NCBI RefSeq assembly: GCF_025211055.1
Contig: NZ_JAOARO010000098.1
Location: forward strand, 1-64,000
Origin: Vallitalea sp.
GTDB lineage: Bacteria > Bacillota > Clostridia > Lachnospirales > Vallitaleaceae
Direction: 5' to 3'
DNA length: 64,000 nucleotides
Made by a program: the position numbers and the translations under genes. The number at the start of each line of letters is the position of its first letter. Position 1 is the first letter of the stretch. Shown here one piece after another: positions 37,001 through 45,205 of the stretch. The notes under the pieces were generated by a model, which did no database searches, was not told the DNA's origin, and worked only from the letters and a program-made list of their open reading frames with translations.

Positions 37001-37556
37001 CAGGTAATGTTATTGAGGCTGAATCATTTGCCCCAAGCATTGTATCTAATAAAACTCTTGCACCAATATCTACTTCTTTTTTAGAAGTATTTTTTACATG
37101 ATAGGTTACTTTAACATTTCCTACATTAGGGTTTTTCTCATCATCAACTATAGTAATCTTCTGTGTTATTTCTATGTCTGCAATTTTCCATGTTGATTGA
37201 TTTGATTTATCTACTGTTTGAGGTACATATTTGAATTGTCCATCTTTTTTTAAAAAATCATACTTATTCCCATAAATATAATCCTTACCGTTAATTCTAA
37301 AAGTTGTAAAAGACGTATCTGGTACTATGTCTTCATATAATAATGATTGATTATCATCATCTTCTCTATTTACCAATCCTTTTACTGTTTTTATACTGAA
37401 TCTACCATTAGTTGAGTTAATTGTATATTCTATAAATTTATTACTTACTGTTTCTTCATAATTATTTTTCATTACTTCTGCATTTGATTGAATACATGTA
37501 GAAAAAACCATTGTTACAAGTAACATTGAAGCTACCCATCTTTTATATAATTTCAT
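31011..37556 (-). CDS. Very large SLH-anchored surface protein
   Basis: About 2181 residues from the ATG at 37556 (GAGGAGG 6 nt upstream; the longer frame starts at TTG). Signal peptide MKLYKRWVASMLLVTMVFST ending SNA-E, so secreted. A long beta-rich N-terminal half follows; an Asn/Asp/Lys-rich low-complexity stretch at about 737-762; a segment of repeated Gly/Leu-rich units to about 1080; a fibronectin-III-like domain (about 1320-1420); Ig-like TPPDLKIESPSNGDLIENS (about 1540-1620); two Big_2-like domains (about 1630-1810, ...VKWSLLSGDGIAQISDEGML). The last 195 residues are three SLH repeats with ITRLEF, ITRAEA and ITREEA, expected to bind pyruvylated wall polymer. No enzyme motif was seen. 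It follows the 1177-residue protein by 11 nt in an operon. Confidence 0.88.
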   Translation of the reverse strand: MKLYKRWVASMLLVTMVFSTCIQSNAEVMKNNYEETVSNKFIEYTINSTNGRFSIKTVKGLVNREDDDNQSLLYEDIVPDTSFTTFRINGKDYIYGNKYDFLKKDGQFKYVPQTVDKSNQSTWKIADIEITQKITIVDDEKNPNVGNVKVTYHVKNTSKKEVDIGARVLLDTMLGANDSASITLPGMSQFIHKETRIDGANVPIYWKAMDDLFAPQIVSYGVLGGWGNEKPDSIIIGHWDGLSKTKWDYSVNTDLDFTSKYNKYGTADSAVALMWNPNKLEPSGERVYETYYGLGDFSTVGDDNKFSVKTFAPDKLNLNSTKTGYIQNEFEVGVEIDNTLTGAGKLTNVEAQVEFSYGVKLKGGERKTKKISSIEAGNMSTISWKVNPMKHYSYSIVRYKIIISADNLSNNIEKIGNIIIPSLSGEAPKINFINFSPDIIHYEDTDTNVTVIGNGLQLLMVDDNWKVYAENTVNNNQIIIPRNNITIRNNQTMVIKVPDALKVRGEYRLYVEYSQYDKKEVFCFKKTLKMTNDIKYMSRKYGILLIEKIKKEIKNDNNQIEVSYSYGFIEGKNEKDIKELRKGKDIILEIRGEMKKSDNKYTVIGKKSTINSFITYTYSDNSFDRMQPLVIEKKKRDIAHEADYITINGRGNLSIPNLPFWNQDFYIELVDGISYSLSPEKEENEDDKNEVKIIFPSLKFVQNIDGFPIRLNNAVIRNKGISFGGFLGLNFGNYKDMKKKSENNNDDNKNKKSDNNNNDNDEEDDDHGLLKFGIDVEDIRFGYDKYNKFNLQGIKGEGEIGLPSNLIPGLDLGASARLAIDTFDNFKIEAEVEIKFEVIEANGLISMKLLDVGGAKIYIPDKVVFSAGGEPGIPIIPAAPVVFIKKLGGGFEGLYDTLAGNFKVLPPLTLIAICGVDIAKVFEGDDITLKASPRGLSLSGDLKIAKFKILKHAELAIDFADRLDAIAFKMSASAQLEAFDILTGNVYMTFGIDTLKHGNLGPVSIAGGGTIGVKVPEVIPFIGGLNIGNIDAGISDESVYGVFHILHIPLGIKYKWGDSMPVLSASANGISGINNLGKIDCIDDNSNYEGTIIFGDNIKRIGSSKTCYASLGDIYMTPNNRPLVIASIGKLKHTITIPENQKYALIEVDYEGDEPNLTVTSPDGPYLLNKGVNYMLQEIKAEDSSSGKLEKRAYISIVNPTSGSWIVESKNKNQPIDTVLMDVKPLPKLNSVEVKDNNNTLDVVWQTEDADNTVISLYLASDKQDAGKIIAKDLPASNGKSTVSIPDSFASGEYYVRGEIKKDQTTYNSVYSSTKINIVNKNEPNKPTNLVVNSKGNGMLGLTWNKSSDADGYYIQVLNENGEELPEMGVIQLKENINQALVGGKYKYKKTGKKDIIEGNTGLIPGKTYKISLAAYKVVDGRKHITTPIISEKIALPIPKPATLNVAFEKKDGILQQKVDDTGSTYYICNNDKINIAFSANQNVETTVYINNKKYKTIKGNKWSEPIKLQEGETNIIFEANNNNGDTSKTGLRIISDKTPPDLKIESPSNGDLIENSIITVKGVAEVDSKVIVNNKVIQTNAEGLFETVIPMEEYMNREITVTVEDEALNKTIYKATVFNSTIKKINNVKIQPPTSVMGINISKQFTLIAVDKDAKEYAVDNKLVKWSLLSGDGIAQISDEGMLKTMDEGEVIVKASYYISKKYAYEDAIIIQVKDGVVNNEIAGIEISPSQVKMYTNEKKELRVYKVSNDLRREKIKDNLIKWSIVSGKDVVNIEKNGRLSALKEGVAVIRASYLYKGILYKNASIIKVVKKPVYNYEDGSNNKHEKEDNIDSKILNIIKNIIIAEKNIKLIEVKKIEKQKNTTINVDKKIKITIPLQEVLGDVGIGVGKVLDTSSYVNNNIKLYSDIYEIILDQPVHFEKPVKLQIQYNPNEIKDVSKLAIYYFNEITKKWEYVGGKIDTKNNIITVELDHFSKYALVSDKKMINMEDINGRWSQDIVYRLISKGIINGVKVDNKYYYYPKRTITRLEFAKLAVEASNVETEIIDLSNIFEDEDQIHKWGLPYVSTLYKHSWINGITVDNKQFFKPKRQITRAEAAVLLGKILKMEKDTKPCNFKDYENIPEWARDYINILVSKEIINGYPDNTFRPNDFITREEAASMIEKFNTINNKKVNDNVVSKY

Positions 37557-37567
37557 CTTTTCCCTCC

Positions 37568-40500
37568 TCAATAACTCATAAATACATTAAACAATCTGTA
37601 TTTTCTCTCTTGATCCAGTATATAGAATGTATACCAGCCTGTTTTAACAGCTGAAAATTTGAAACTGTTCATTATTTCTTTTGGTCTTTTAAAATATCCC
37701 ATTTTTTGTTTTCCATAATCCCACCAAAATTTATAATCACCTTGTATTCCATATACATTAAATACAAAGTCTTTCTTTCGTATTACATTGGTATGGGTAT
37801 CACTTAAACATTCTGAATCAACATATATGACTAATTCTTCATCAGATAATACTTGTACAATCCTATCATAACTTAATTTGTTTAAAGCTTTATCAGAAAC
37901 CAAATATCTAATAATGTATTTACCTCTCTTAGATAGATTCACTATACCCTCTACTTTTACTCTATTTGTAATATCGCCATCTACATTATCAATAACCTTA
38001 ACCCCTTCCATTGGATCAAATGCATTATTGTTATTATTGATATCTAATAATAAAGTTTCATTATTTTCAAATACTATTTTAGGTTTAATTCTATCTATAT
38101 TTGTTACATAAACTTCTTTATAAATGATATTTCCTAATTTATCTCTTACTTTAAACCAATTCATACCGTTTTCTGTAAATTCCAAGATATTACTTCCATT
38201 ATTATTAAGTATATTAATTTCCCTATCTGATTTTAATGTTACATATACATTGTCTTTAGTTACTTCCTTAGTGCTATATGAAAGAGTTAATTTTGGTTTT
38301 GACTTATCTATCTTATTGACTGTTGCAGTTATCTTTGTCACATTTCCAGCCAAATCTGCAATATTAAAAATAAATTCCCCATTTTCAGTGAATATTTTAG
38401 ATTTTTGATGATTATTATTTAAAACAACAAAATCTTCATTTGCTGACACTGTTACACTCACATTTTCCTTTGTCTTAGCTACTTTTTCATAACTAATATT
38501 AGTATCTGGATTGTCTATAATAGCATATGTTAGTAATACAACAGGTGGTGTTTTATCAATATTATTAACTTCAATTTCACTTAATACAATTTCATTACCT
38601 GCTAAGTCTTTACTCTTAATTGTATTTGTTTCATTACCTGCTATATCTGTAATCTTGACTCTAATTATTCCATTTTTTTCAAAAGTATAATCTGCTAGTT
38701 TCTGTTTATTAACTGCATTTATTGTTTTTAGTTCTTTTCCCTGTAAATCTTCAATAACAATATTTACTGTTTCATTAGGAATAAAAGTTACCCTAACATT
38801 ATGATTTGTCTTTTTAATTTTTGAATAACTTATTTTTACTTCTGGTTTAATTCTATCAATATTATTAACTATTGCTGTAGCATGTCCAACTTTGCCTTTT
38901 TCATTTATATAATTAAATGTAAAGCTTCCATTTTTAGTAAATACATAGCTATTTTTTCCATTATTATTTTCAATGGTAATTTTACCTTTATAATCTGGAA
39001 ATGTTAATGTTGCAGTAACATCATTTCTTGTCATATCCAAAGTACTATAAGTTATTGTACCTCTTGGTGCTTCATTAATTATCCAATCTACTTTTGCAGA
39101 AATTGTTCCAACATTACCTGCAAGATCTGTAAAAGTAAATGTCTTATTTCCATTTTCATCAAATTTTATTTCTTTACTACTAGGATTACATATTATTTGA
39201 TCTTCTGAATTAATGTTATCTGTTACTTTTAAGTAAGCAGTTACAGGATCTCTAGTAGTTGTTTTTGTACTATAGCTTACATTCCCAACAGGTGGTGTTT
39301 TATCATATATTATAGTATCTGAATATATATCTGATATATATTCCTTGTTATGATAATCATATTTATACTGTACAAAAATTGTTTGGTTGCCTTCTTCTTC
39401 TGTTAAATTAATTTGCTTACTAAAACTATTTGAGGTGACTTTTTCCCAATCTAGCCAATTACCGTTATGAATTTTTAAACGCATTGATAGGGGTGTTTTT
39501 TCTCCTGAAACTGTAAAGTTAACATTTAATCTTATGTCATTTGTATAACCTTCATTATCTCCTTGAGAAGTCATTATAGCTATTGTTCCTGTTGGTTTTT
39601 CAGGTATATAGACAGAATCTGTACTATTACTAATGCTTTCATTACCTGCTTCATCAACAGCTTTTATAAACAAATAATAAGCACCAGAATTTAATAATGA
39701 ATCAGGTAATATAACGTTTTTTTCTTTATTATTAACTGAATTTTGATAATGCTTCCATTGAATACTCGAATGTTCTACATTATAATCATTTTCCCAACTA
39801 TAATATAATGTTATTTTATTACTCAACACATCTTCTAGGGTTACCTCAAATCCCACCCTTGAATTATCCTCTATTTTCTCATCAAATTTAATATTAGGCT
39901 TTGTCGTATCAACTGTATATAGTATTGACTTTACTTGATTCTGATAATTACGCTCAGTATTATTCTCTATGGGTAACAACATTTCATCATATGCAGAAAC
40001 TTCTAGTTGATATTTTCCATCAATTATATCTGGAATAATATTTCTAAATACAATAGGTATTGAAAAATTTTCTTTATTTTCGTCTAGAATGAAATATTCA
40101 TCGTTATCTTTACCAACATATTTATTACCTTTTTCATTAATCAACGAATACTTATACCCTTTTACTCCTGCTCCTAGATCTGTAATCTTAATTGTAACTG
40201 TCTGCTCTTTTTGTGGAGTATTATCTTTTGGTTCAAATGTAATTACTGGTGGTTTTTTATCTATATACACACCTTGATGTGTGTTATTATCGTTACCACT
40301 GAATGTCCCTGTTGTTGCATTTCCAGCATTGTCTTCTATCCAAACATGTAAATAATATATTCCTTCTACATTACCTAATATATTTGATGGTATAACTACA
40401 TAATTAGAACTATTATTGCCTACTAAGAATTGTTTAGAGTTATTATAGTCACTTTTATTCAACGATCTATTACTATCAGTAGACCAATAATATTTAATTT

Positions 40501-41101
40501 CAGCAGAAGGTTTTTCCAGATTTTTTTCTAAAATATCTATATTTACATTATATTCTTTTGCATATTTATCACTAGGAAAATCTCCTTCATATACTGTCAT
40601 TTGATTTATTACTGGTTTTTTTGTATCAATATTTACTTGACCTATTATAGTATTTTGAGTTTTTAAACAAGAAAAATTAGTATCATCTTTTATAGACGGA
40701 TATATATAGTTTTGTCCTTCTCTTATAAAGCTACCCATCACACTGAACAAAATAATATTACCATTGTATTCTAAATTATCATCTACAATATATTCATAAC
40801 TTAAAGTATTTGTGCCGTTTCCACTTTTATATGTTAATACTTTGTTAGGAACTGAAGGTACTGTAGGTATATTTATTTCAAACACAGATACTTTTGGATC
40901 ACATGTAACGTTCTTATTAAATTCAATATTAATTGTTATAATATCACCTTTTTTATATACCTCATTTTGTGAATCTAAACTAACACTTGTTATAGTAGGT
41001 GGTACCCAGACTTCAGCATGAGATATAATTGAAAAATTAAATGTTGTTACCATAACAATACTTATGAAAAAGAAAACTATCTTTTGAAATAATACTTTCA
41101 T
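37568..41101 (-). CDS. Large secreted Ig-repeat protein
   Basis: 1177 residues with signal peptide MKVLFQKIVFFFISIVMVTT ending SHA-E. It is composed of beta-sandwich modules. A first domain (about 30-160) resembles a cadherin/Ig-like fold (PTITSVSLDSQNEVYKKGDI). Several IDKKPPVI-type modules follow, then at least five tandem units starting YSTKTTTRD, YSTLDMTRN, YSKIKKTNH, YAIIDN and YSTKEVTKD at about 75-100-residue spacing (about 607-1010). A DUF5011-like module (VKVIDNVDGDITNRVKVEG) lies near 1040-1110, and a short unique tail ends in FMSY. It has no SLH, LPXTG or membrane anchor, so it may be held by its SLH-bearing operon partner. AAGGAG precedes the ATG. Confidence 0.85.
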   Translation of the reverse strand: MKVLFQKIVFFFISIVMVTTFNFSIISHAEVWVPPTITSVSLDSQNEVYKKGDIITINIEFNKNVTCDPKVSVFEINIPTVPSVPNKVLTYKSGNGTNTLSYEYIVDDNLEYNGNIILFSVMGSFIREGQNYIYPSIKDDTNFSCLKTQNTIIGQVNIDTKKPVINQMTVYEGDFPSDKYAKEYNVNIDILEKNLEKPSAEIKYYWSTDSNRSLNKSDYNNSKQFLVGNNSSNYVVIPSNILGNVEGIYYLHVWIEDNAGNATTGTFSGNDNNTHQGVYIDKKPPVITFEPKDNTPQKEQTVTIKITDLGAGVKGYKYSLINEKGNKYVGKDNDEYFILDENKENFSIPIVFRNIIPDIIDGKYQLEVSAYDEMLLPIENNTERNYQNQVKSILYTVDTTKPNIKFDEKIEDNSRVGFEVTLEDVLSNKITLYYSWENDYNVEHSSIQWKHYQNSVNNKEKNVILPDSLLNSGAYYLFIKAVDEAGNESISNSTDSVYIPEKPTGTIAIMTSQGDNEGYTNDIRLNVNFTVSGEKTPLSMRLKIHNGNWLDWEKVTSNSFSKQINLTEEEGNQTIFVQYKYDYHNKEYISDIYSDTIIYDKTPPVGNVSYSTKTTTRDPVTAYLKVTDNINSEDQIICNPSSKEIKFDENGNKTFTFTDLAGNVGTISAKVDWIINEAPRGTITYSTLDMTRNDVTATLTFPDYKGKITIENNNGKNSYVFTKNGSFTFNYINEKGKVGHATAIVNNIDRIKPEVKISYSKIKKTNHNVRVTFIPNETVNIVIEDLQGKELKTINAVNKQKLADYTFEKNGIIRVKITDIAGNETNTIKSKDLAGNEIVLSEIEVNNIDKTPPVVLLTYAIIDNPDTNISYEKVAKTKENVSVTVSANEDFVVLNNNHQKSKIFTENGEFIFNIADLAGNVTKITATVNKIDKSKPKLTLSYSTKEVTKDNVYVTLKSDREINILNNNGSNILEFTENGMNWFKVRDKLGNIIYKEVYVTNIDRIKPKIVFENNETLLLDINNNNNAFDPMEGVKVIDNVDGDITNRVKVEGIVNLSKRGKYIIRYLVSDKALNKLSYDRIVQVLSDEELVIYVDSECLSDTHTNVIRKKDFVFNVYGIQGDYKFWWDYGKQKMGYFKRPKEIMNSFKFSAVKTGWYTFYILDQERKYRLFNVFMSY

Positions 41102-41253
41102 TACTATACATTCTCCTTTCTTTTTTTATAGGTAATTGCATTATATAATTATGTTCTACTAATAACCTTATTACTATTTTTAGTTATATATTACCTAAAT
41201 GTCAAAGTTATTGTAGCAAAATTAAGAGGTTTCAACTTCACCCAAAGGAGTGA

Positions 41254-41301
41254 TTTTTTATAAAAAATAAGGCTATTTCGTGTTTTTTTACGAAATAACC
41301 T
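41254..41301 (-). terminator. Terminator of the AAA/LuxR regulator gene
   Basis: AGGTTATTTCGT and ACGAAATAGCCT arms (41270-41281 with 41290-41301) followed on the minus strand by TTATTTTTTATAAAA. It lies 13 nt past the stop. Confidence 0.8.
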
Positions 41302-41313
41302 ATGTATTAGATA

Positions 41314-44300
41314 TTAATAGCCTAATTCTTTTGCAAGACTTACAGCTTGTATACGTCTATCGACACCTAACTTGGTATAAATATTTTTTGCATGTGTTTT
41401 AACAGTATTTATAGTTAAATTCAATGACTCTGCAATTTCTTTGTTGGATAATCCTTGTACCATTAGTTTTATAACTTCCTGTTCTCGTTTTGAAAGCTTA
41501 TTATTACTCTTTATGGAGACAGTGCTTTTTTTCTTCTTTATCGGTAATTGAATGCTGTGTGACAGCATTTTAATACTAGTTATATCTTCTTGTGCAAAAC
41601 ATATTTTATTATTTACATTTTCTAAATATATAGCACATAAAAAAATGCTCGAAACAATAATAGGTATACCTAAAATGGCATATGGTTCATTGTCTATAAT
41701 ATAATTATCTGTGGAAAATATACTTGTTGAAATATTATTATTAATAATAATCGTTTCTTTTGTTCTTCCCATATAACGTATAATCATCTTGGGAATTTGA
41801 TTATTCTCTTCAAGCGGCACATTATCTACTGGTGCAATATCTTGCATATCATTTTCTTTATAATATTTAGTAAACATTTCTTCTTCTTTTTCAACAAATA
41901 AGTATCCTCTTTGGGCATTTGTTATACTTATAGCTGTTTCAAGTATTTTATTATACTGCTTATTTCTGTCTTTTTCTTCAGATATTTCTTTATATGCTTT
42001 TGTAATAATTTTATATTTATCGATAGGATTTCTGAGAGTTTTCATAGGATTATAATTATGTATTGGCATTTCCTCCATTAATTCTTTATATTGTCTGTTT
42101 AGTTTTTCACATTTTCCTATTGCACCCCATTTACTATATCTATCATAAGCCTCCTTAAAATAATATGTAGCAATATTATTATTACCTCTGTTATGATAGT
42201 ATTTTCCAGCCAATTCATTTGCAATAGCTTCATTTTGAATATATTCATTTTCTGCCGAGGATTTTATTGCCAAGTCATAATACAATGAAGCTTTTTCATG
42301 ATTTTTTTTAATACCACATATTTCTGCGTAGATTAGATAATATTTATGTAGATAATTTTCTTTACAATTATTTGAATATTTTCTTAGAATTGATAAATTA
42401 TTTCTTAACATTCTTAAGTATTTTCTTTTCTTACTTCCTGTCAATTGATTATACATACCTAAAATTATTAATGAATGATAAAAAATATGTTCTGCATAAT
42501 GTATAAACCCTGTTATTACTTCAATGAGTTTAAGTGACATTTCTATCAACTGAAGAGTTTCATCATAAACTTCATATAAGTAAAATGCTTGTATCTTTAT
42601 TAGAAAGTACATGATTAAATCATTAGAATCCAACTTCATGAATCTTTCAATATCTTTATTATAAAAGAATTCTAAGTCACCTGTTTTAACACTTTTTGCT
42701 GCTTCTCGGAATTTTATTAAATATTCAGCTGTAGCTTTCATTTGTAATTGATTTGTTAATTCACTAGCATGAAGACACTTATTACAAATTTCATCTATAT
42801 TTACTCCAATATAATATTCAAATTCCACTTGAATACTTGCGGAAAATGCTGCGTATATGTATTCACCTGATTCTATACCATACTTTATTGCATCTTGAAA
42901 ATATTTTATATTATTTCTTGCATGTTCTCTCCAATGATTTATAAATACCGCATCAATAAAATTGTATATACATAATGCAGAACCATCATTGTACTTTTCA
43001 CTTAATATTGAAGCTGTTTCTTTTAATAAATTCGCTTTTTTATAATTACCTAAAACACTTCCAGCTATAATTCCATACCCAATATATCCTATAGATGAAT
43101 ACTTAGAATTACCATGTTTAATAGAAAGTATAGCTATTCTCAAAGAAATAATTACAAACAAATCTGCATTTACAAGATTTGCCGCTGGTGCTAATAATGT
43201 AAGCTGTTCAAGTATTACATCGATTTTCTTCGAACTGTTAGGCTTCATATTCAATATTTTCTTAGACCTGCTATTTCTAAAATACCAAAGAGATACCAAA
43301 GTATCTAAAATAATATTTATTTTTTTGGGACTATCTGGTATTTTATATCCTAGATATTCTAATGATTTTATACCAGTTTTAATAGCCAAATTATAATCTC
43401 CTTCATATGAAAACAAAGATGTCTTTGCGCTATATATATTAGCATAATTATTTTTGGTTCTCGCATTATTTTCAAGTAGTTCAAAAACTCTTTCTGATTC
43501 TTCTTTATTACCGCATAGAAATTCACTTTTTGCATATTCTAAGTTTAATTGAAAAATCAGCTCATGATTTTCCTTCCAGTTATCCTCACCAAAAAGATTT
43601 TTACCATTTTTAAAATATTTTAAAGCTGAATCAAAAGCTGCTGTCATTACAGCTTTTTTCCCTGCCATTAGATTATACTTAGCTATACTTATCCTCATCT
43701 TATCTTCAATTAATTCTATACTATAATTAATATGATGCATTATACTAAGAATTTTTTCTTTAATCTCATTTTCATTAAAATTATTTAGAAAAGAACAACC
43801 TATATTATAGTGTATTTGTTTTTTTTCGAAATTAGGGATCAATGTATATACAGCCTGCTGTATTTTATCATGTAAAAATTCATATGTAATGTTATTTTCA
43901 TTATCACTATCAGTTTTATATTCTTTATTTTGAATTATTATCAACCCAGAATCAATATATAAATTCAAAATCAACTTAATCTTATCAATTGATTGATTAC
44001 TTACTACCATTATAGAAGCCAAATCAAAAGAACATCCCAAACATGAAATAAGTTTTAGAAGCTTTGTATTGTTTAGCTTACTAATTCTCTTTAGTACCAA
44101 AGCAACTACATTATCATCAACTTCAATACCTCTTAGTATATCTAAATTATAGCTCCATATCTCCTCCTTATGGTTATACCATAAATAGTGTTCATCTATG
44201 ATATAGTTTACAAATTGATTTATAAAGAACGGATTACCAAGAGTTTTTTTGAAGATTATATTAGCTAAAACTGTTGTATCTTTATTATTACACTGTAAAT

Positions 44301-45024
44301 TTTCTTTTATCATATTATTAATATCATAAGGTGTTATATTGTCTAGGGTTATATATTCTATCTTGGAATTATTTGAATCTATTTTATCAAGAATTGTTTG
44401 TAATTGATGATTCCCCCCCACTTCTTCCTGCCTATATGCACCAATAATCATTAAATATTTACTATCAGAACTCTCACATATGGATCTTAACATCTCTAAA
44501 GAAGATGAATCTGCCCATTGCAAGTCATCAATGAATAAGATCATAGGATGATCCTCGGTAGGAAAAGCTTGTAAGAATTTTTTGAATACGTTTTCAAATC
44601 TTCGTTTTGCTTTTTGAGGAATATATTCTTCATTGAATTGTTGTTTTCCAATAATTAATTCAATTTCTCTGATAAATCGTGCAATAATTGTACCATTTCT
44701 TCCAAGAATATCTTTTAATTTTTTATGCCAATTATCAACTATGTTTTTAGGCTGTGTTAATATCTTTTTAATAAGATACTTAAATGCTTGAGTAAATGCT
44801 CTATAAGGCTCATCATCATTAAATTGGTCAAACTTACCTGATATAAAAAAAATATTTTCCTGTATTGCAGGTTTTAGTGCATTCAAAACTAATGCTGTTT
44901 TTCCCGTACCAGAGTTGCCTTTTATTAATATAAATTTAAATTCGCCATTACACACTTCTCTATATGCCTTGTTTAACATTTCTATCTCATATTTACGACC
45001 ATATATATTATTTAATCTGAACAT
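41314..45024 (-). CDS. AAA-ATPase/GAF/LuxR-HTH transcription regulator
   Basis: About 1236 residues from the ATG at 45024 (AAAGGAG 9 nt upstream; the ATG 17 codons earlier has no RBS). An N-terminal AAA_16-type ATPase has Walker A GNSGTGKT (36-43) and Walker B ILFIDDLQWADSS, like the signalling ATPases of MalT/PknK-type regulators. A long alpha-helical, TPR-like region (about 400-980) follows. A GAF-like domain (about 1000-1165) comes next, and a LuxR-type HTH fills the last about 60 residues (SKREQEVIKLMVQGLSNKEI, then INTVKTHAKNIYTKLGVDRR). No phosphoacceptor domain. It lies just upstream of the large surface protein operon (same strand, 200 nt) behind a terminator, and may control it; that is inference. 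Confidence 0.88.
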   Translation of the reverse strand: MFRLNNIYGRKYEIEMLNKAYREVCNGEFKFILIKGNSGTGKTALVLNALKPAIQENIFFISGKFDQFNDDEPYRAFTQAFKYLIKKILTQPKNIVDNWHKKLKDILGRNGTIIARFIREIELIIGKQQFNEEYIPQKAKRRFENVFKKFLQAFPTEDHPMILFIDDLQWADSSSLEMLRSICESSDSKYLMIIGAYRQEEVGGNHQLQTILDKIDSNNSKIEYITLDNITPYDINNMIKENLQCNNKDTTVLANIIFKKTLGNPFFINQFVNYIIDEHYLWYNHKEEIWSYNLDILRGIEVDDNVVALVLKRISKLNNTKLLKLISCLGCSFDLASIMVVSNQSIDKIKLILNLYIDSGLIIIQNKEYKTDSDNENNITYEFLHDKIQQAVYTLIPNFEKKQIHYNIGCSFLNNFNENEIKEKILSIMHHINYSIELIEDKMRISIAKYNLMAGKKAVMTAAFDSALKYFKNGKNLFGEDNWKENHELIFQLNLEYAKSEFLCGNKEESERVFELLENNARTKNNYANIYSAKTSLFSYEGDYNLAIKTGIKSLEYLGYKIPDSPKKINIILDTLVSLWYFRNSRSKKILNMKPNSSKKIDVILEQLTLLAPAANLVNADLFVIISLRIAILSIKHGNSKYSSIGYIGYGIIAGSVLGNYKKANLLKETASILSEKYNDGSALCIYNFIDAVFINHWREHARNNIKYFQDAIKYGIESGEYIYAAFSASIQVEFEYYIGVNIDEICNKCLHASELTNQLQMKATAEYLIKFREAAKSVKTGDLEFFYNKDIERFMKLDSNDLIMYFLIKIQAFYLYEVYDETLQLIEMSLKLIEVITGFIHYAEHIFYHSLIILGMYNQLTGSKKRKYLRMLRNNLSILRKYSNNCKENYLHKYYLIYAEICGIKKNHEKASLYYDLAIKSSAENEYIQNEAIANELAGKYYHNRGNNNIATYYFKEAYDRYSKWGAIGKCEKLNRQYKELMEEMPIHNYNPMKTLRNPIDKYKIITKAYKEISEEKDRNKQYNKILETAISITNAQRGYLFVEKEEEMFTKYYKENDMQDIAPVDNVPLEENNQIPKMIIRYMGRTKETIIINNNISTSIFSTDNYIIDNEPYAILGIPIIVSSIFLCAIYLENVNNKICFAQEDITSIKMLSHSIQLPIKKKKSTVSIKSNNKLSKREQEVIKLMVQGLSNKEIAESLNLTINTVKTHAKNIYTKLGVDRRIQAVSLAKELGY

Positions 45025-45205
45025 CAAATGTATCTCCTTTGAATGTCTTTTTGGCTTTTTCCTTTGTGTTTTCATGTTTTAGGTATTATTATCTCTATCA
45101 ACAGTATATCAGACAAATTGAACAAAAACAATAAGTACTAAAACCCTTATTACCAGTCTTAAAACTGTGTATATTAGCGGTTTGAGACTATTATTTTCTT
45201 TATAA

